Assembly: GCA_019232795.1 (NCBI GenBank)
Contig: JAFANH010000071.1
Span: 1-64,000, forward strand
Direction: 5' to 3'
From: Burkholderiaceae bacterium
GTDB lineage: Bacteria > Pseudomonadota > Gammaproteobacteria > Burkholderiales > Burkholderiaceae_D
Length of the DNA stretch: 64,000 bases
Below, one piece after another: positions 19,109-27,873 of the stretch (position 1 is its first letter; the number at the start of each line of letters is the position of its first letter). Under the pieces are notes generated by a model. That model was not told the DNA's origin. It made no database searches and was given only the letters and a program-made list of their open reading frames with translations. A program made the position numbers and the translations under genes.

Positions 19109-19765
19109 ATGGCAACAACTGCAAAGAAACCGGCGGCTAAGAAGCCTGCCGCCAAGAAACCTGCGGCCAAGAAGCCTGCTGCAGCCAAGAAGCCCGCCGC
19201 TGCAAAAAAGCCGGCTGCCAAGAAGGCCGTCGCTAAAAAGCCGGTAGCCAAGAAGGCCGTCGCTGCCAAGAAGCCGGCAGCCAAGAAGGCCGTCGCTAAA
19301 AAGCCGGTAGCCAAGAAGGCAGTCGCCGCCAAGAAGCCGGTAGCGAAGAAAGCCGTCGCTAAAAAGCCGGTAGCCAAGAAGGCCGTCGCCAAAAAGCCGG
19401 TAGCGAAGAAAGCCGTCGCTAAAAAGCCGGTAGCCAAGAAAGCTGCAGCTGCCAAGAAGCCGGCAGCCAAGAAAGCCGTTGCTAAAAAGCCGGCTGCCAA
19501 GAAGGCTGTAGCGAAGAAGCCGGCTGCCAAGAAGGCTGCTGCCAAGAAGCCGGCTGCCAAAAAGCCTGCTGCTAAAAAGCCGGCTGCCAAGAAGGCCGCT
19601 GCCAAGCCTGCTGCGAAAGCCAAGCCTGCGGCCAAAAAGCCTGCTGCTAAAAAGGCTGCGCCGAAGAAAGCTGCCGCCAAGCCTGCCGCTGCTGCAGCCC
19701 CGGCTGTGAAGACGGTCTTGAATCCGGTCGCTGCCTGGCCGTTCCCGACCGGCACACGCCCGTAA
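19109..19765 (+). CDS. Histone H1-like Ala/Lys/Pro-rich DNA-binding protein
   Basis: A highly basic 218-residue protein made almost wholly of [14 protein letters not shown]-type units, resembling the C-terminal tail of eukaryotic H1 and bacterial H1-like proteins such as Bordetella BpH1 and chlamydial Hc2. It is expected to bind DNA non-specifically in the nucleoid. The last 20 residues break the pattern ([16 protein letters not shown]), a tail I recognise from betaproteobacterial members. GAAGGAG precedes the ATG at 19109. Long internal DNA repeats make its length likely to vary. It is a second gene of this style, 12 kb from the SWIB protein. Confidence 0.9.
   Translation: MATTAKKPAAKKPAAKKPAAKKPAAAKKPAAAKKPAAKKAVAKKPVAKKAVAAKKPAAKKAVAKKPVAKKAVAAKKPVAKKAVAKKPVAKKAVAKKPVAKKAVAKKPVAKKAAAAKKPAAKKAVAKKPAAKKAVAKKPAAKKAAAKKPAAKKPAAKKPAAKKAAAKPAAKAKPAAKKPAAKKAAPKKAAAKPAAAAAPAVKTVLNPVAAWPFPTGTRP
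19216..19620 (+). repeat. Direct repeats inside the histone-like gene
   Basis: The 20-mer GTCGCTAAAAAGCCGGTAGC occurs exactly at 19229, 19292, 19355 and 19415, a period of 63, 63 and 60 bases, embedded in shorter AAGCCGGCTGCCAAG-type repeats. This allows slippage and recombination in steps of 20 or 21 codons. Confidence 0.9.
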
Positions 19766-19815
19766 TGTAGTCGTTTGGTCCAAGCTAGCTTGGAAGCCTG
19801 ATTGAGTTCGGGCAC

Positions 19816-19858
19816 AATGCCCGTTGTGTGATCCAGGTCGCACAGCGGGCATTTTTTT
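19816..19858 (+). terminator. Rho-independent terminator after the histone-like gene
   Basis: AATGCCCG then TGTG pairs with CACA then CGGGCATT, with a T-run completing it. Its T-run lies directly against the GGAG ribosome binding site of the next gene, so that gene needs read-through or an RNA start close by. Confidence 0.88.
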
Positions 19859-19867
19859 GGAGAACAC

Positions 19868-20407
19868 GTGTTATTCAGCATCCTGTCCCTGCTCATCGAT
19901 ACCGTGGCCGGCATACTCGGCGGCCTCCTGCTATTGCGTTTCTGGATGCAGGCGGTGCGCATACGTCCGCCGATGTCGGTGGCGCAATTTACGTTCCAGT
20001 TGACCGATTGGCTGGTCAAGCCCTTGCGCCGTGTTTTGCCCGGTGTGGGCGGCTACGATTGGGCCAGTCTGGTGGGAGCCGTGTTCGTGGTGGTCATTTC
20101 GATGACCATCGATGTCGCAATGGTCGGCAGCTTTTCCCCCAGGCTGATCCTGGTGCTGTCCCTGTTGCGTCTGATGCAGTGGATTTTCTATGGCTTGACC
20201 GGCCTGATACTGATCGGCGTCGTATTCAGCTGGGTCAATCCCTATGCGCCGATGGCGCCCTTCGTGCAAGCCTTGACCGACCCCATGTTACGGCCCTTGC
20301 GCCGTTTCATTCCCCTGATCGGCAGCATAGACGTGACGCCCATGGTGGCCCTGATCCTGCTGCAGATCGCACTCAAACTGATCGACATGTTCATCCTGCA
20401 GCTTTGA
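19868..20407 (+). CDS. YggT family membrane protein
   Basis: An inner membrane protein of 179 residues with two YGGT repeats, each of paired helices separated by a short loop ([12 protein letters not shown] in the first, [12 protein letters not shown] in the second). Family members are linked to osmotic tolerance and cell shape, but the molecular role is not known. The start is GTG, with GGAG five bases upstream. It is followed by yggU, the usual partner, after 21 bases. Confidence 0.9.
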   Translation: MLFSILSLLIDTVAGILGGLLLLRFWMQAVRIRPPMSVAQFTFQLTDWLVKPLRRVLPGVGGYDWASLVGAVFVVVISMTIDVAMVGSFSPRLILVLSLLRLMQWIFYGLTGLILIGVVFSWVNPYAPMAPFVQALTDPMLRPLRRFIPLIGSIDVTPMVALILLQIALKLIDMFILQL

Positions 20408-20428
20408 GCTGCAACCGGACATATAACT

Positions 20429-20734
20429 GTGGACAAGCCATGCTGTAGCCAATTACCGGGCGGCGTGCGGCTGGCAGTGCAGATTACGCCGAATGCGCGG
20501 AAGAACGAAGTGCTCGGTGTGCATGACGGCGCCTTGAAAATCAAACTGCAGGCGCAGCCTATCGAAGGCAAGGCCAACGAAGCCTTGCTGCGCTTTATCG
20601 CCGACCGGCTGGGCCTGCCGCTGCGGGCAATCGCCATCGTGCGTGGACATCAGAGCCGCAGCAAGCTGCTCGAAATATCGAGCGCCGGGTTGACGGTAGA
20701 GGCGGTAAGCTCCGCCCTGCTAAGGCTACACTGA
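20429..20734 (+). CDS. YggU/DUF167 family protein
   Basis: A small cytoplasmic protein of 101 residues with the family core GVRLAVQITPNARKNEV, LKIKLQAQPIEGKANEAL and RGHQSRSKLLEI. Function is unknown. The start is GTG at 20429. The stop and the last three residues (RLH) come from the terminal repeat of the adjacent inverted-repeat element, so the original C-terminus may have been altered by its insertion. Confidence 0.88.
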   Translation: MDKPCCSQLPGGVRLAVQITPNARKNEVLGVHDGALKIKLQAQPIEGKANEALLRFIADRLGLPLRAIAIVRGHQSRSKLLEISSAGLTVEAVSSALLRLH

Positions 20735-20911
20735 GCAAGTCCCATGCGCCCGGATGGCCGTCCCACGCATCGCCGTTTCGGGCGGCTTGCGGCGTTGCAA
20801 ATCCTCGCCATAGCACCCACTATGGCTGCGGTTAGCCGGGGCGGCCATCCGCTTGCAATCCATCCCGAACCGACGCGCGCAGCATCATGGGACTTACTCA
20901 GCGTAGCCTTA
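20721..20911. mobile_element. MITE-like inverted-repeat element between yggU and the sugar kinase
   Basis: A 191-bp segment bounded by 26-bp inverted repeats with 24 matches: 20721-20746 starts TAAGGCTACACTGAG, and the complement of 20886-20911 starts TAAGGCTACGCTGAG. Inside lies a second inverted pair (CGGATGGCCGTCCC at 20751-20764, GGGGCGGCCATCCG at 20838-20851) and a central hairpin GCCATAG/CTATGGC at 20807-20826. No gene is inside. The ends carry stop codons used by both flanking genes. The RNA form could act as a bidirectional terminator. Confidence 0.65.
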
Positions 20912-21844
20912 ACTAAAGGCGTAACCGAAAGCCTGTTGGAAGCGTTGCGCGATCTCGTCACGTGAGGGGCGGTGATTTTGCGCGCCCTGGTGCTCGATCT
21001 TGAGGGCGCCCATCAGGCTCGCCAGACGCCCGGTGGTCGGCCAATCGAGCCCCTTGCTCAAGCCATACAGGATGCCGGCGCGGAAGGCATCGCCGCAACC
21101 GGTCGGGTCGACGGCATGGGCAACCGGCACCGCCGGGATGTCGTGCCGTTGGCCGCCGGCGTAGATTTCGGAGCCGGCTTCGCCGCGCGTGACGATCAGG
21201 GCCTGCACTTGGGCGGCAATCTGTTCCAGCGTCAGGCCGGTGCGCTCGGTCAGCAGTTCAGCTTCGTAATCATTGACAGCGACATAGCTGGCCAGGTCGA
21301 TGAAGTGTTTCAATTCCGCGCCGTCGAACATAGGCAGGCCCTGGCCCGGATCGAAGATGAAAGGAATGCTCAAGTCGGCGCAATCGCGCGCATGCTGCAA
21401 CATGCCGTCGCGGCCGTCGGGAGCGACGATGGCGAACTTGACCGGGCCGGCGTCGGCCACCAGGTTGCGATGCGAGGCCGTCATCGCCCCCGGATGAAAA
21501 GCCGTAATCTGATTGCCGTCCGCGTCGGTCGTGATGAAAGCTTGTGCCGTGAACGCATCCGCGACGGTCTTGATGCAACGCTCGCTGATACCCAAGGTGC
21601 GCAGGCGGTCGAGATAGGGGGGGCTGTCTTGTCCAACCGTGGCCATGATGAGCGGATCGCCGCCGAGCAAATGCAGGTTGTAGGCGATGTTGCCGGCGCA
21701 GCCGCCGTATTCGCGCCGCATGCCCGGCACCAGGAAGGCGACATTGATCTTGTGCAAGTGATCGGCCAGCAGGGCCTCGGAGAAGCGCCCTCCGAAGGAC
21801 ATGATGGTGTCGTAGGCGATCGAGCCGCAAATGAGAGAGGTCAT
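20909..21844 (-). CDS. PfkB family carbohydrate/nucleoside kinase
   Basis: A cytoplasmic kinase of the ribokinase superfamily, 311 residues. It has the N-terminal glycine motif YGGCAGNIAYNL and the C-terminal signature DPTGCGDAFRAGILYG with the catalytic Asp. The pattern resembles bacterial adenosine kinase-like members, but the substrate cannot be fixed from sequence. The stop codon TAA lies at the outer edge of the adjacent inverted-repeat element. It reads leftward, 27 bases after the zinc-ribbon protein gene. Confidence 0.88.
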   Translation of the reverse strand: MTSLICGSIAYDTIMSFGGRFSEALLADHLHKINVAFLVPGMRREYGGCAGNIAYNLHLLGGDPLIMATVGQDSPPYLDRLRTLGISERCIKTVADAFTAQAFITTDADGNQITAFHPGAMTASHRNLVADAGPVKFAIVAPDGRDGMLQHARDCADLSIPFIFDPGQGLPMFDGAELKHFIDLASYVAVNDYEAELLTERTGLTLEQIAAQVQALIVTRGEAGSEIYAGGQRHDIPAVPVAHAVDPTGCGDAFRAGILYGLSKGLDWPTTGRLASLMGALKIEHQGAQNHRPSRDEIAQRFQQAFGYAFS

Positions 21845-21871
21845 GGTATTTGGGGTGATGGGTATTGGAGA

Positions 21872-23062
21872 TCAGGGATAGAACACGCCGACGCGGTATC
21901 CGGCTGGTTTGACATCCTGGAAGCCGACGTAGATCTTGACGAACTGTTCCGAATTGGCCGGCAGGCCTTGTGCAGCGGCATGCGCATCGGCCATATAGTC
22001 GCGGGGCGCGAATACTCGCCGCGCCAGCAAAGTTCCGTCGCTATCGTTGAGTGTCAGCTCGACGTGCGGCCATGCCTGAGCGGTGCCGCCGATATTGCGC
22101 AGGGTCAGCGACAATTCGGAGCTGTCCTTATTGCCACTCAGCGTTTCCAGGGCATGCGATTCGATGGAAATGTTTTCGATTTGCATCGGCAACTCGATTT
22201 GGCAATGCAAGAGCCTGCACGCGGCCATCAGTGCGTGTTTGGATTGGGGCAAGCGTACCGCGATTTGTTCGCGGAAAGCGAATACGCACTGGCCCAGGGC
22301 GCCGAACAGCAACAGCAATACCGTCGCGATCGCCGCCACGCGCAATATCTGGCTGCGCTGCTGCTTGCGCCGCCCCTGTTTGACGAAATCCGGCTCTTCT
22401 TCCGGTGCGGCTTCCCGCTCGTGACTGGGTTCGGTGGTTTCGGACGGTGATGCATTCGGCGATGGCGTATCGGGGCGGCGCTTTTTCTTCTTGTTGCGCG
22501 TCGGCACAGGTACTTCTGGGGCTTCGGTCTCCGCCTCCGGCGGGACCTCGGCAGTGGCTGCCAATTCGGCTTCCATTTGTTCGATTTCTGCGAGAAACGG
22601 CTCGGCCGGCACAGCTTCGATCGTGTAGGTCTCGTCCGCAGAAAGCGCCGCCGGCAAGGGTTCCAGCGACACTGGTTCGCCCGCCCCCGGCTTCGATGCC
22701 GAGTGCGTTTTGGGAGTCTCGACGAAATCAACAGCCTCTATCGTTTCCAGCCGGTCGGATGCTGCGCCGGCCGTATCGGCGGCAGTTTCCAGTGGTGCCG
22801 TGGCTCCGAAGTGGAAGTCGGGGTAGGCAAAATCGAGAGTGGTCGACGTGTTCTGCGCACCGCCCGTCTCCGCATCGCCGACTGTCGGCGCGGCCGGGTG
22901 ATGCGGCGGCTCAGCTATCTCGTCATCCGACAGCAAGTGCTCGATGCCGTTAAAAATTTCACGGCAGGCGCCACAACGGACCAAGCCCGCGCGCAACTTT
23001 AATTGATCCTGGGCGACACGAAACGTCGTCTTGCAGTGCGGACATTGCGTGGCCAGGCTCAT
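21872..23062 (-). CDS. Zinc-ribbon membrane protein with DUF3426
   Basis: A 396-residue protein with an N-terminal MJ0042-type zinc ribbon (C7, C10, C30, C33), a long acidic, Pro/Glu-rich linker (about 45-230), a single membrane helix at about 239-263 and a C-terminal DUF3426 domain (about 270-396) predicted to be periplasmic. Function is unknown; this family often follows prmA in betaproteobacteria, as here with a 28-base gap. Confidence 0.85.
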   Translation of the reverse strand: MSLATQCPHCKTTFRVAQDQLKLRAGLVRCGACREIFNGIEHLLSDDEIAEPPHHPAAPTVGDAETGGAQNTSTTLDFAYPDFHFGATAPLETAADTAGAASDRLETIEAVDFVETPKTHSASKPGAGEPVSLEPLPAALSADETYTIEAVPAEPFLAEIEQMEAELAATAEVPPEAETEAPEVPVPTRNKKKKRRPDTPSPNASPSETTEPSHEREAAPEEEPDFVKQGRRKQQRSQILRVAAIATVLLLLFGALGQCVFAFREQIAVRLPQSKHALMAACRLLHCQIELPMQIENISIESHALETLSGNKDSSELSLTLRNIGGTAQAWPHVELTLNDSDGTLLARRVFAPRDYMADAHAAAQGLPANSEQFVKIYVGFQDVKPAGYRVGVFYP

Positions 23063-23090
23063 GGCAGCACGTGGTGGCGGTTAGCGCCGG

Positions 23091-23996
23091 CTAGCGGCGC
23101 TGCCCCGAAAGCGCGACCCAGCCGTCGCGTTCGGCCCATACGCCAAGTTGTGCATAAGGAGCGTAGGCAGCAGCAACTTCTTCGGCCTGGCGGGCCAATA
23201 CGCCGGACAGCACCAGCGAGCCGCCCGGTGCAACCAATTGCGACAGCATGGGCGCCATCAATTTCAAGGGGCCGGACAGGATGTTGGCAACCACCACATC
23301 GTAAGGATGGCTGCGGCCCTCGAAATCCTCGGGCAGGAAATAGGCGATATCGCAGCGGTTGCGCAGCGCATTGTCGCGCGCCGAGATGATCGCTTGCGGG
23401 TCGATGTCGACGCCGGCGACTTCGCGTGCCCCAAGCTTTTCTGCCACCATGGCCAGGATCCCGGAACCGCAGCCGTAGTCGAGCACACTCCTGTTCGCAG
23501 GGGCATGGGCTTCCAGCCACTCCATGCACAAGCGGGTGGTCGGGTGGCTGCCGGTGCCGAAGGCCAGGCCCGGATCGAGTTCCAGGATCAGGGCATTCGG
23601 GTCGGGGGCCTGATGCCAGCTCGGCACCACCCAGATGTTTTTTCCTACGTGGATAGGTTCGAATTGCGACTGCGTCAGACGCACCCAGTCCTGATCGGCA
23701 ACCTGCCTGAGCGTAAACACGGGTGGCTGGGCGCCATGCATGCCGGCAGTCTGCATGGCATCGCTGACGATGGCGGCATGGTCGGCTTCGGCCTCGGTCA
23801 GGGCCACCACGCGACTGCGCTCCCATGCAGCCTCGGGTGGCTCCATACCCGGCTCGCCGAAAAGCGGTTGTTCCGCATCCGTACCGAAATCGGCGTCTTC
23901 CACTGAGACCGACAGTGCGCCGGCCTCCATCAAGGCATCGGAAAACGCTTCCGCGTGATCGCGCGCGACATCAATGACGATTTCAATCCAGGCCAT
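23091..23996 (-). CDS. prmA: Ribosomal protein L11 methyltransferase
   Basis: It trimethylates ribosomal protein L11 using S-adenosylmethionine. The 301 residues contain the N-terminal substrate-recognition domain and the methyltransferase core with [15 protein letters not shown], the SAM-binding [16 protein letters not shown] and the post-I segment GVDIDPQAI. The length is normal. It lies 14 bases downstream of accC in the same leftward run. Confidence 0.96.
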   Translation of the reverse strand: MAWIEIVIDVARDHAEAFSDALMEAGALSVSVEDADFGTDAEQPLFGEPGMEPPEAAWERSRVVALTEAEADHAAIVSDAMQTAGMHGAQPPVFTLRQVADQDWVRLTQSQFEPIHVGKNIWVVPSWHQAPDPNALILELDPGLAFGTGSHPTTRLCMEWLEAHAPANRSVLDYGCGSGILAMVAEKLGAREVAGVDIDPQAIISARDNALRNRCDIAYFLPEDFEGRSHPYDVVVANILSGPLKLMAPMLSQLVAPGGSLVLSGVLARQAEEVAAAYAPYAQLGVWAERDGWVALSGQRR

Positions 23997-24010
23997 GCCA
24001 ATATTTTAGG

Positions 24011-25393
24011 CTATCGTTTGACAGTCTTTTGCGGATCTTTCGGCAAGTCCGGCTTTTCCGCCAGCTTTTGCTCGAGATAATGGATGTTGGTGCCGCCTTC
24101 GATGAAGCGAGCGTCGACCATCAGCTCGCGATGCAAAGGAATATTGGTCAGGATGCCCTCAACCACCATTTCCGACAGGGCGATCTGCATGCGGCGAATC
24201 GCCTGTTCGCGCGTCGGACCGTAGGCGATCACCTTGCCGACCATGGAGTCGTAGTTGGGCGGCACGAAATAGCCGGCGTAGGCATGCGAATCGACGCGAA
24301 TGCCGGGGCCTCCCGGTGCATGCCAGGTGGCGATCCGGCCCGGAGAGGGCACGAACTTGAACGGATCCTCGGCGTTGATGCGGCATTCGATGGCATGGCC
24401 CTTGATCTCGATGTCGCGCTGGCGGAACGACAGCTTCTCGCCGGCCGCGATACGGATCTGCTCCTGCACGATATCGACGCCGGTGATCATTTCCGTCACC
24501 GGGTGTTCGACCTGGACGCGGGTATTCATCTCGATGAAATAGAACTCGCCGGCTTCATACAGGAATTCGAAGGTGCCCGCGCCGCGATAACCCATCTTGC
24601 GGCAGGCTTCGGCACAGCGTTCGCCGATGCGCTCGATCAGTTTGCGCGCAATGCCGGGAGCCGGCGCTTCCTCGATCACTTTCTGGTGGCGGCGCTGCAT
24701 CGAGCAGTCGCGTTCGCCCAGCCAGACGGCGTTCTTGTGTTCGTCGGACAAGATCTGGATCTCCACGTGACGCGGATTTTCCAGGAATTTCTCCATATAC
24801 ACTTCCGGATTGCCGAATGCAGCACCGGCTTCGGTCTTGGTCATGGTGACGGCATTGATTAGCGCCGCCTCGGTATGCACCACGCGCATGCCGCGTCCGC
24901 CGCCGCCGCCGGCAGCCTTGATGATGACCGGATAGCCGACCTTGCGCGCAATCTGCACGATTTCCTTGGGGTCGTCCGGCAGCGCGCCTTCCGAACCCGG
25001 CACGCAGGGCACGCCGGCCTTGATCATGGCTTGTTTGGCCGACACCTTATCGCCCATCATGCGGATCGATTCCGGGCGCGGGCCGATGAACACGAAGCCG
25101 GATTGCTCGACGCGCTCGGCGAAGTCGGCATTTTCCGACAAGAAGCCGTAGCCGGGATGGATGGCCTGTGCATCGGTCACTTCGGCCGCGCTGATGATGG
25201 CCGGCATATTCAAATAACTGAGCGCCGACGGTGCCGGGCCGATGCAGACCGACTCGTCGGCCAGCTTGACGTACTTGGCATCGCGGTCTGCCTCGGAATG
25301 GACGACCACGGTCTTGATGCCCATTTCGCGGCAGGCACGCTGAATGCGCAGCGCAATTTCTCCGCGATTGGCAATGAGGATTTTTTCAAACAT
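24011..25393 (-). CDS. accC: Acetyl-CoA carboxylase, biotin carboxylase subunit
   Basis: It carboxylates the biotin on AccB with ATP and bicarbonate, the first half-reaction of fatty acid synthesis. The ATG at 25393 ([18 protein letters not shown]) gives 460 residues; an in-frame ATG 24 codons upstream would add a tail foreign to the family. It shows the ATP-grasp fold with [10 protein letters not shown], the lid and the catalytic [14 protein letters not shown] segment. It is paired with accB, 102 bases upstream in the transcript. Confidence 0.97.
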   Translation of the reverse strand: MFEKILIANRGEIALRIQRACREMGIKTVVVHSEADRDAKYVKLADESVCIGPAPSALSYLNMPAIISAAEVTDAQAIHPGYGFLSENADFAERVEQSGFVFIGPRPESIRMMGDKVSAKQAMIKAGVPCVPGSEGALPDDPKEIVQIARKVGYPVIIKAAGGGGGRGMRVVHTEAALINAVTMTKTEAGAAFGNPEVYMEKFLENPRHVEIQILSDEHKNAVWLGERDCSMQRRHQKVIEEAPAPGIARKLIERIGERCAEACRKMGYRGAGTFEFLYEAGEFYFIEMNTRVQVEHPVTEMITGVDIVQEQIRIAAGEKLSFRQRDIEIKGHAIECRINAEDPFKFVPSPGRIATWHAPGGPGIRVDSHAYAGYFVPPNYDSMVGKVIAYGPTREQAIRRMQIALSEMVVEGILTNIPLHRELMVDARFIEGGTNIHYLEQKLAEKPDLPKDPQKTVKR

Positions 25394-25495
25394 AGGAGTG
25401 CTTGGCGACTTTATCAGGGGGCGGGCGGTTGGAACCGGCCCGCTGTCGGGCGCTTCAGTAGACATGGTAGTGGGCGCCCGGGTTCTGCATACCGA

Positions 25496-25972
25496 TCAGC
25501 CGACGATAAACAAGGGCTGGCCGAATTCGACCGGTTGGCCGTTTTCCACCAGGATTTGCTTGATGGTGCCGGAAATTTCGGAATCGACTTCGTTGAGCAA
25601 TTTCATCGCTTCGATGATGCACAGCGTGTCGCCTTCCTTGACGCTGGAGCCGATTTCCACGAACGCCGGTGATCCGGGCGACGAGGCGCGGTAAAAAGTT
25701 CCCACCATTGGCGACTTGATAACGTTGCCCTCTGCAGCGGCAGGCGCTTCCGCGGCTGCCGGGGCCGCAGCAACCGCGGCGGCGCCGCCGGCAGCGGGAG
25801 CAGCGTATTGGACCGCCGGTTGTGCGGTGGGATGCATCATGACCATCTGATTTTGCGGTGCCGGACCGGATTTGACGATACGCACCTTGCTTTCGCCTTC
25901 AGTCACTTCGAGTTCGGCGATATCCGACTCTGCAACCAGGTCGATCAGAGTCTTGAGTTTTCTTAGATCCAT
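25496..25972 (-). CDS. accB: Biotin carboxyl carrier protein of acetyl-CoA carboxylase
   Basis: It carries biotin between AccC and the carboxyltransferase. The 158 residues comprise an N-terminal helical segment (1-35), an Ala/Pro-rich flexible linker (about 45-82) and a C-terminal biotinyl domain with EAMKLLNEV and the biotinylated Lys at 124. It is the first gene of accBC; a TATAAT lies in front of it. Confidence 0.97.
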   Translation of the reverse strand: MDLRKLKTLIDLVAESDIAELEVTEGESKVRIVKSGPAPQNQMVMMHPTAQPAVQYAAPAAGGAAAVAAAPAAAEAPAAAEGNVIKSPMVGTFYRASSPGSPAFVEIGSSVKEGDTLCIIEAMKLLNEVDSEISGTIKQILVENGQPVEFGQPLFIVG

Positions 25973-26029
25973 GTGAAATCCCTAGAAATGGTATTTTTGT
26001 GGCATGTCCGCAGACAAGCTAGGTCGGCA

Positions 26030-26051
26030 ATTATAAGCTAAATTATTAGCT
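26030..26051 (-). promoter_or_regulatory. accBC promoter -10 and adjoining inverted repeat
   Basis: On the minus strand a perfect TATAAT (26030-26035) lies 58 bases before the accB start. Directly upstream, covering the spacer, is an inverted repeat (AGCTAA at 26036-26041, TTAGCT at 26046-26051). No good -35 is present, suggesting an operator or activator-dependent promoter. Confidence 0.45.
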
Positions 26052-26073
26052 AATTGCGCGGAGATGGAAGAAA

Positions 26074-26511
26074 TTAGAGCTTTTTCAAGCAGAAATCGAT
26101 GGCGGCTCGATAGCCCTCGCCACCCAGGCCGCAAATGACCCCCACCGCAATGGCCGACAAATAGGAGTGGTGTCGAAACGCTTCGCGTTGATGTACGTTC
26201 GACAAATGCACCTCAATGAAGGGGATGGCGACCGCCGCCAAGGCATCGCGCAAGGGCACGCTGGTGTGGGTCAATCCCCCCGGGTTGATCACGATGGCAT
26301 CTATAGCCTCTTGGCGGGCTTGGTGAATGCGATCGATCAGGGCGCCTTCATGGTTGCTTTGAAAGCAATTCAAACTGGCTCCCGCTGTCGAGGCCTGCAT
26401 CTTCGCAGCTTCTTCGATTTCGGTCAATGTTTGCGCGCCATAAATGCCAGGTTCGCGCGTGCCGAGCAGGTTCAGATTCGGGCCATTCAGCAGCAGAATA
26501 TTCTTTGCCAT
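26074..26511 (-). CDS. aroQ: 3-dehydroquinate dehydratase, type II
   Basis: It converts 3-dehydroquinate to 3-dehydroshikimate in aromatic amino acid synthesis. The 145-residue type II enzyme shows [19 protein letters not shown] with the catalytic Tyr, [13 protein letters not shown], the [17 protein letters not shown] segment and [17 protein letters not shown]. It commonly sits upstream of accBC; a separate -10 exists between them, so cotranscription may be partial. Confidence 0.97.
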   Translation of the reverse strand: MAKNILLLNGPNLNLLGTREPGIYGAQTLTEIEEAAKMQASTAGASLNCFQSNHEGALIDRIHQARQEAIDAIVINPGGLTHTSVPLRDALAAVAIPFIEVHLSNVHQREAFRHHSYLSAIAVGVICGLGGEGYRAAIDFCLKKL

Positions 26512-26600
26512 GAAGATGCATTCTCAATTAACGAGGATGCGCGCATTTTGCCGCCAAATGGCGCAGATTGGCAAGAGCAACCAGCACTTCCCGAGGCTGC

Positions 26601-27182
26601 TTATTCTTCGCCGGTGGCCGTTTTGGTCACGGGATGCGCCGGATCGACCCTGCCGGTCGACTCGAGCGCCGCGACGTCACGCTGGATTTCATTCATGTCC
26701 AGGCGGCTGAGATAAGTCTTCTTGATTTGGCCATCGGTACCGACCAGAACGGTGAATGGCAGCCCGCCGGCCGCGTCGCCCATCTGGCGTAGCAAGCTGG
26801 AGCCACCCATGCCGGCTACGTAAAGCGGATAACTGATTTTGTACTTGTCCGCGAATTGCGCGATGTTTTTTGCAGAATCGATGCCAATCCCGATAAGCTG
26901 TGCATTGCCCAGCTGGTGGCCGGATTGTAATGCAGACAATTCCGGCATTTCCTGCACGCAGGGCACACACCACGTGGCCCAGAAATTCACGACCAGGGTT
27001 TTCCCTTTCCATTGGGAGAGTGCCTGATTCTTGTTGTTCATATCGGGCAAGACCAGGCCGAACAGTCCCTGCTCGGGTCGGCTTGGCGAGCTTTCGGGAT
27101 GCAGATGGTGGTTGGCCACATACAGGCCCAAGCCGGTTGCGGCAAAAGCAACGATCGCGATCAGCAGAAAATTTCGTTTCAT
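26601..27182 (-). CDS. TlpA-like thiol-disulfide oxidoreductase
   Basis: A membrane-anchored periplasmic thioredoxin-fold protein of 193 residues. Residues 5-22 are a signal anchor. The redox site is WCVPC with C72 and C75 in VNFWATWCVPCVQEMP, and the cis-proline loop is GGLPFTVLV. It probably reduces periplasmic disulfides, for example in cytochrome c maturation; the partner is not identifiable here. Its start overlaps the stop of the upstream gene by a few bases (ATGA). Confidence 0.88.
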   Translation of the reverse strand: MKRNFLLIAIVAFAATGLGLYVANHHLHPESSPSRPEQGLFGLVLPDMNNKNQALSQWKGKTLVVNFWATWCVPCVQEMPELSALQSGHQLGNAQLIGIGIDSAKNIAQFADKYKISYPLYVAGMGGSSLLRQMGDAAGGLPFTVLVGTDGQIKKTYLSRLDMNEIQRDVAALESTGRVDPAHPVTKTATGEE

Positions 27183-27793
27183 TGTTGTTCCAGGATTAAT
27201 TTCTGTACTGCTTCCAGGTTGGCGCGTTCCGGCGGGCCCCCGGCGCGCCCAGTGGACTTGGGAAGTGCACGCAAATCGCCGACTTCATAAATACTCAAAT
27301 GCACACCTTCGTTGCGCCACAGGAAGCTCAGCATTTCGACATATTTGTTGCGCTCACCCACATGCGGGGTTTCGGATACCTCGAAGTCCACGCCCTTATT
27401 CAGCAGGAAGATTTCCACGTCCTTGGCGCTGTCGGCAAACAGCTGCAGGTGAATGTCGGAATGCTCGCCGGCCGTGCCGTTCAATACCGCCCCGGTCAGA
27501 TAGGGCGAAAATTGCGTCAGTTGTTCCATCAATTTCAAGGCGACGGTTCGCAGGTGCAGCAGGCGTGCCGGCTGACTGTCGCTCAGGAACAGGGCATTGT
27601 AAATGCGCACCTCATCTTCGATCTGGGCGTTGTCCGGCAAAAGGTCGCTGCCGGCTTTGGCATCGCCCAATATCTGCTTGGCTGCCTTGCGCTTGGCAGT
27701 GCCGTAATCGGTGCCGTCTTCGGCGATCATGCGCGCCGCGGCCGCCGCGATTTCCGCGCGCAGGGTTTCGACGCTGGATTGACAAACTGCCAT
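27179..27793 (-). CDS. Conserved hypothetical protein, nucleotidyltransferase-like
   Basis: A soluble protein of 204 residues with no signal peptide. The segment LTGAVLNGTAGEHSDIHLQLFADSAKDVEIFLL recalls the G[TS]-x-DxD core of Pol-beta nucleotidyltransferases, but the match is distant. I recall this family next to mpl in betaproteobacteria, where it has sometimes been labelled a ligase only because of its neighbour. The ATG at 27793 is preferred to one 27 codons upstream, which overlaps the divergent mpl promoter region. Function unknown. Confidence 0.75.
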   Translation of the reverse strand: MAVCQSSVETLRAEIAAAAARMIAEDGTDYGTAKRKAAKQILGDAKAGSDLLPDNAQIEDEVRIYNALFLSDSQPARLLHLRTVALKLMEQLTQFSPYLTGAVLNGTAGEHSDIHLQLFADSAKDVEIFLLNKGVDFEVSETPHVGERNKYVEMLSFLWRNEGVHLSIYEVGDLRALPKSTGRAGGPPERANLEAVQKLILEQQ

Positions 27794-27873
27794 GGAGTAT
27801 TCCTGGGTGTCCGATGCGAGGGAAAGCAGTGTGGGTCGGTTAGAATCTCGGTATTCAATCTTCAAATTGTACA

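Noticed and set aside
19216-19620. Repeats of the histone-like gene as a CRISPR array
   Set aside because: The repeats are in-frame, code for Ala/Lys/Pro and have no unique spacers or cas genes nearby.
20972-22450. A 492-codon open frame antisense to the kinase and zinc-ribbon genes
   Set aside because: It crosses the boundary of two real genes and has no recognisable domain.
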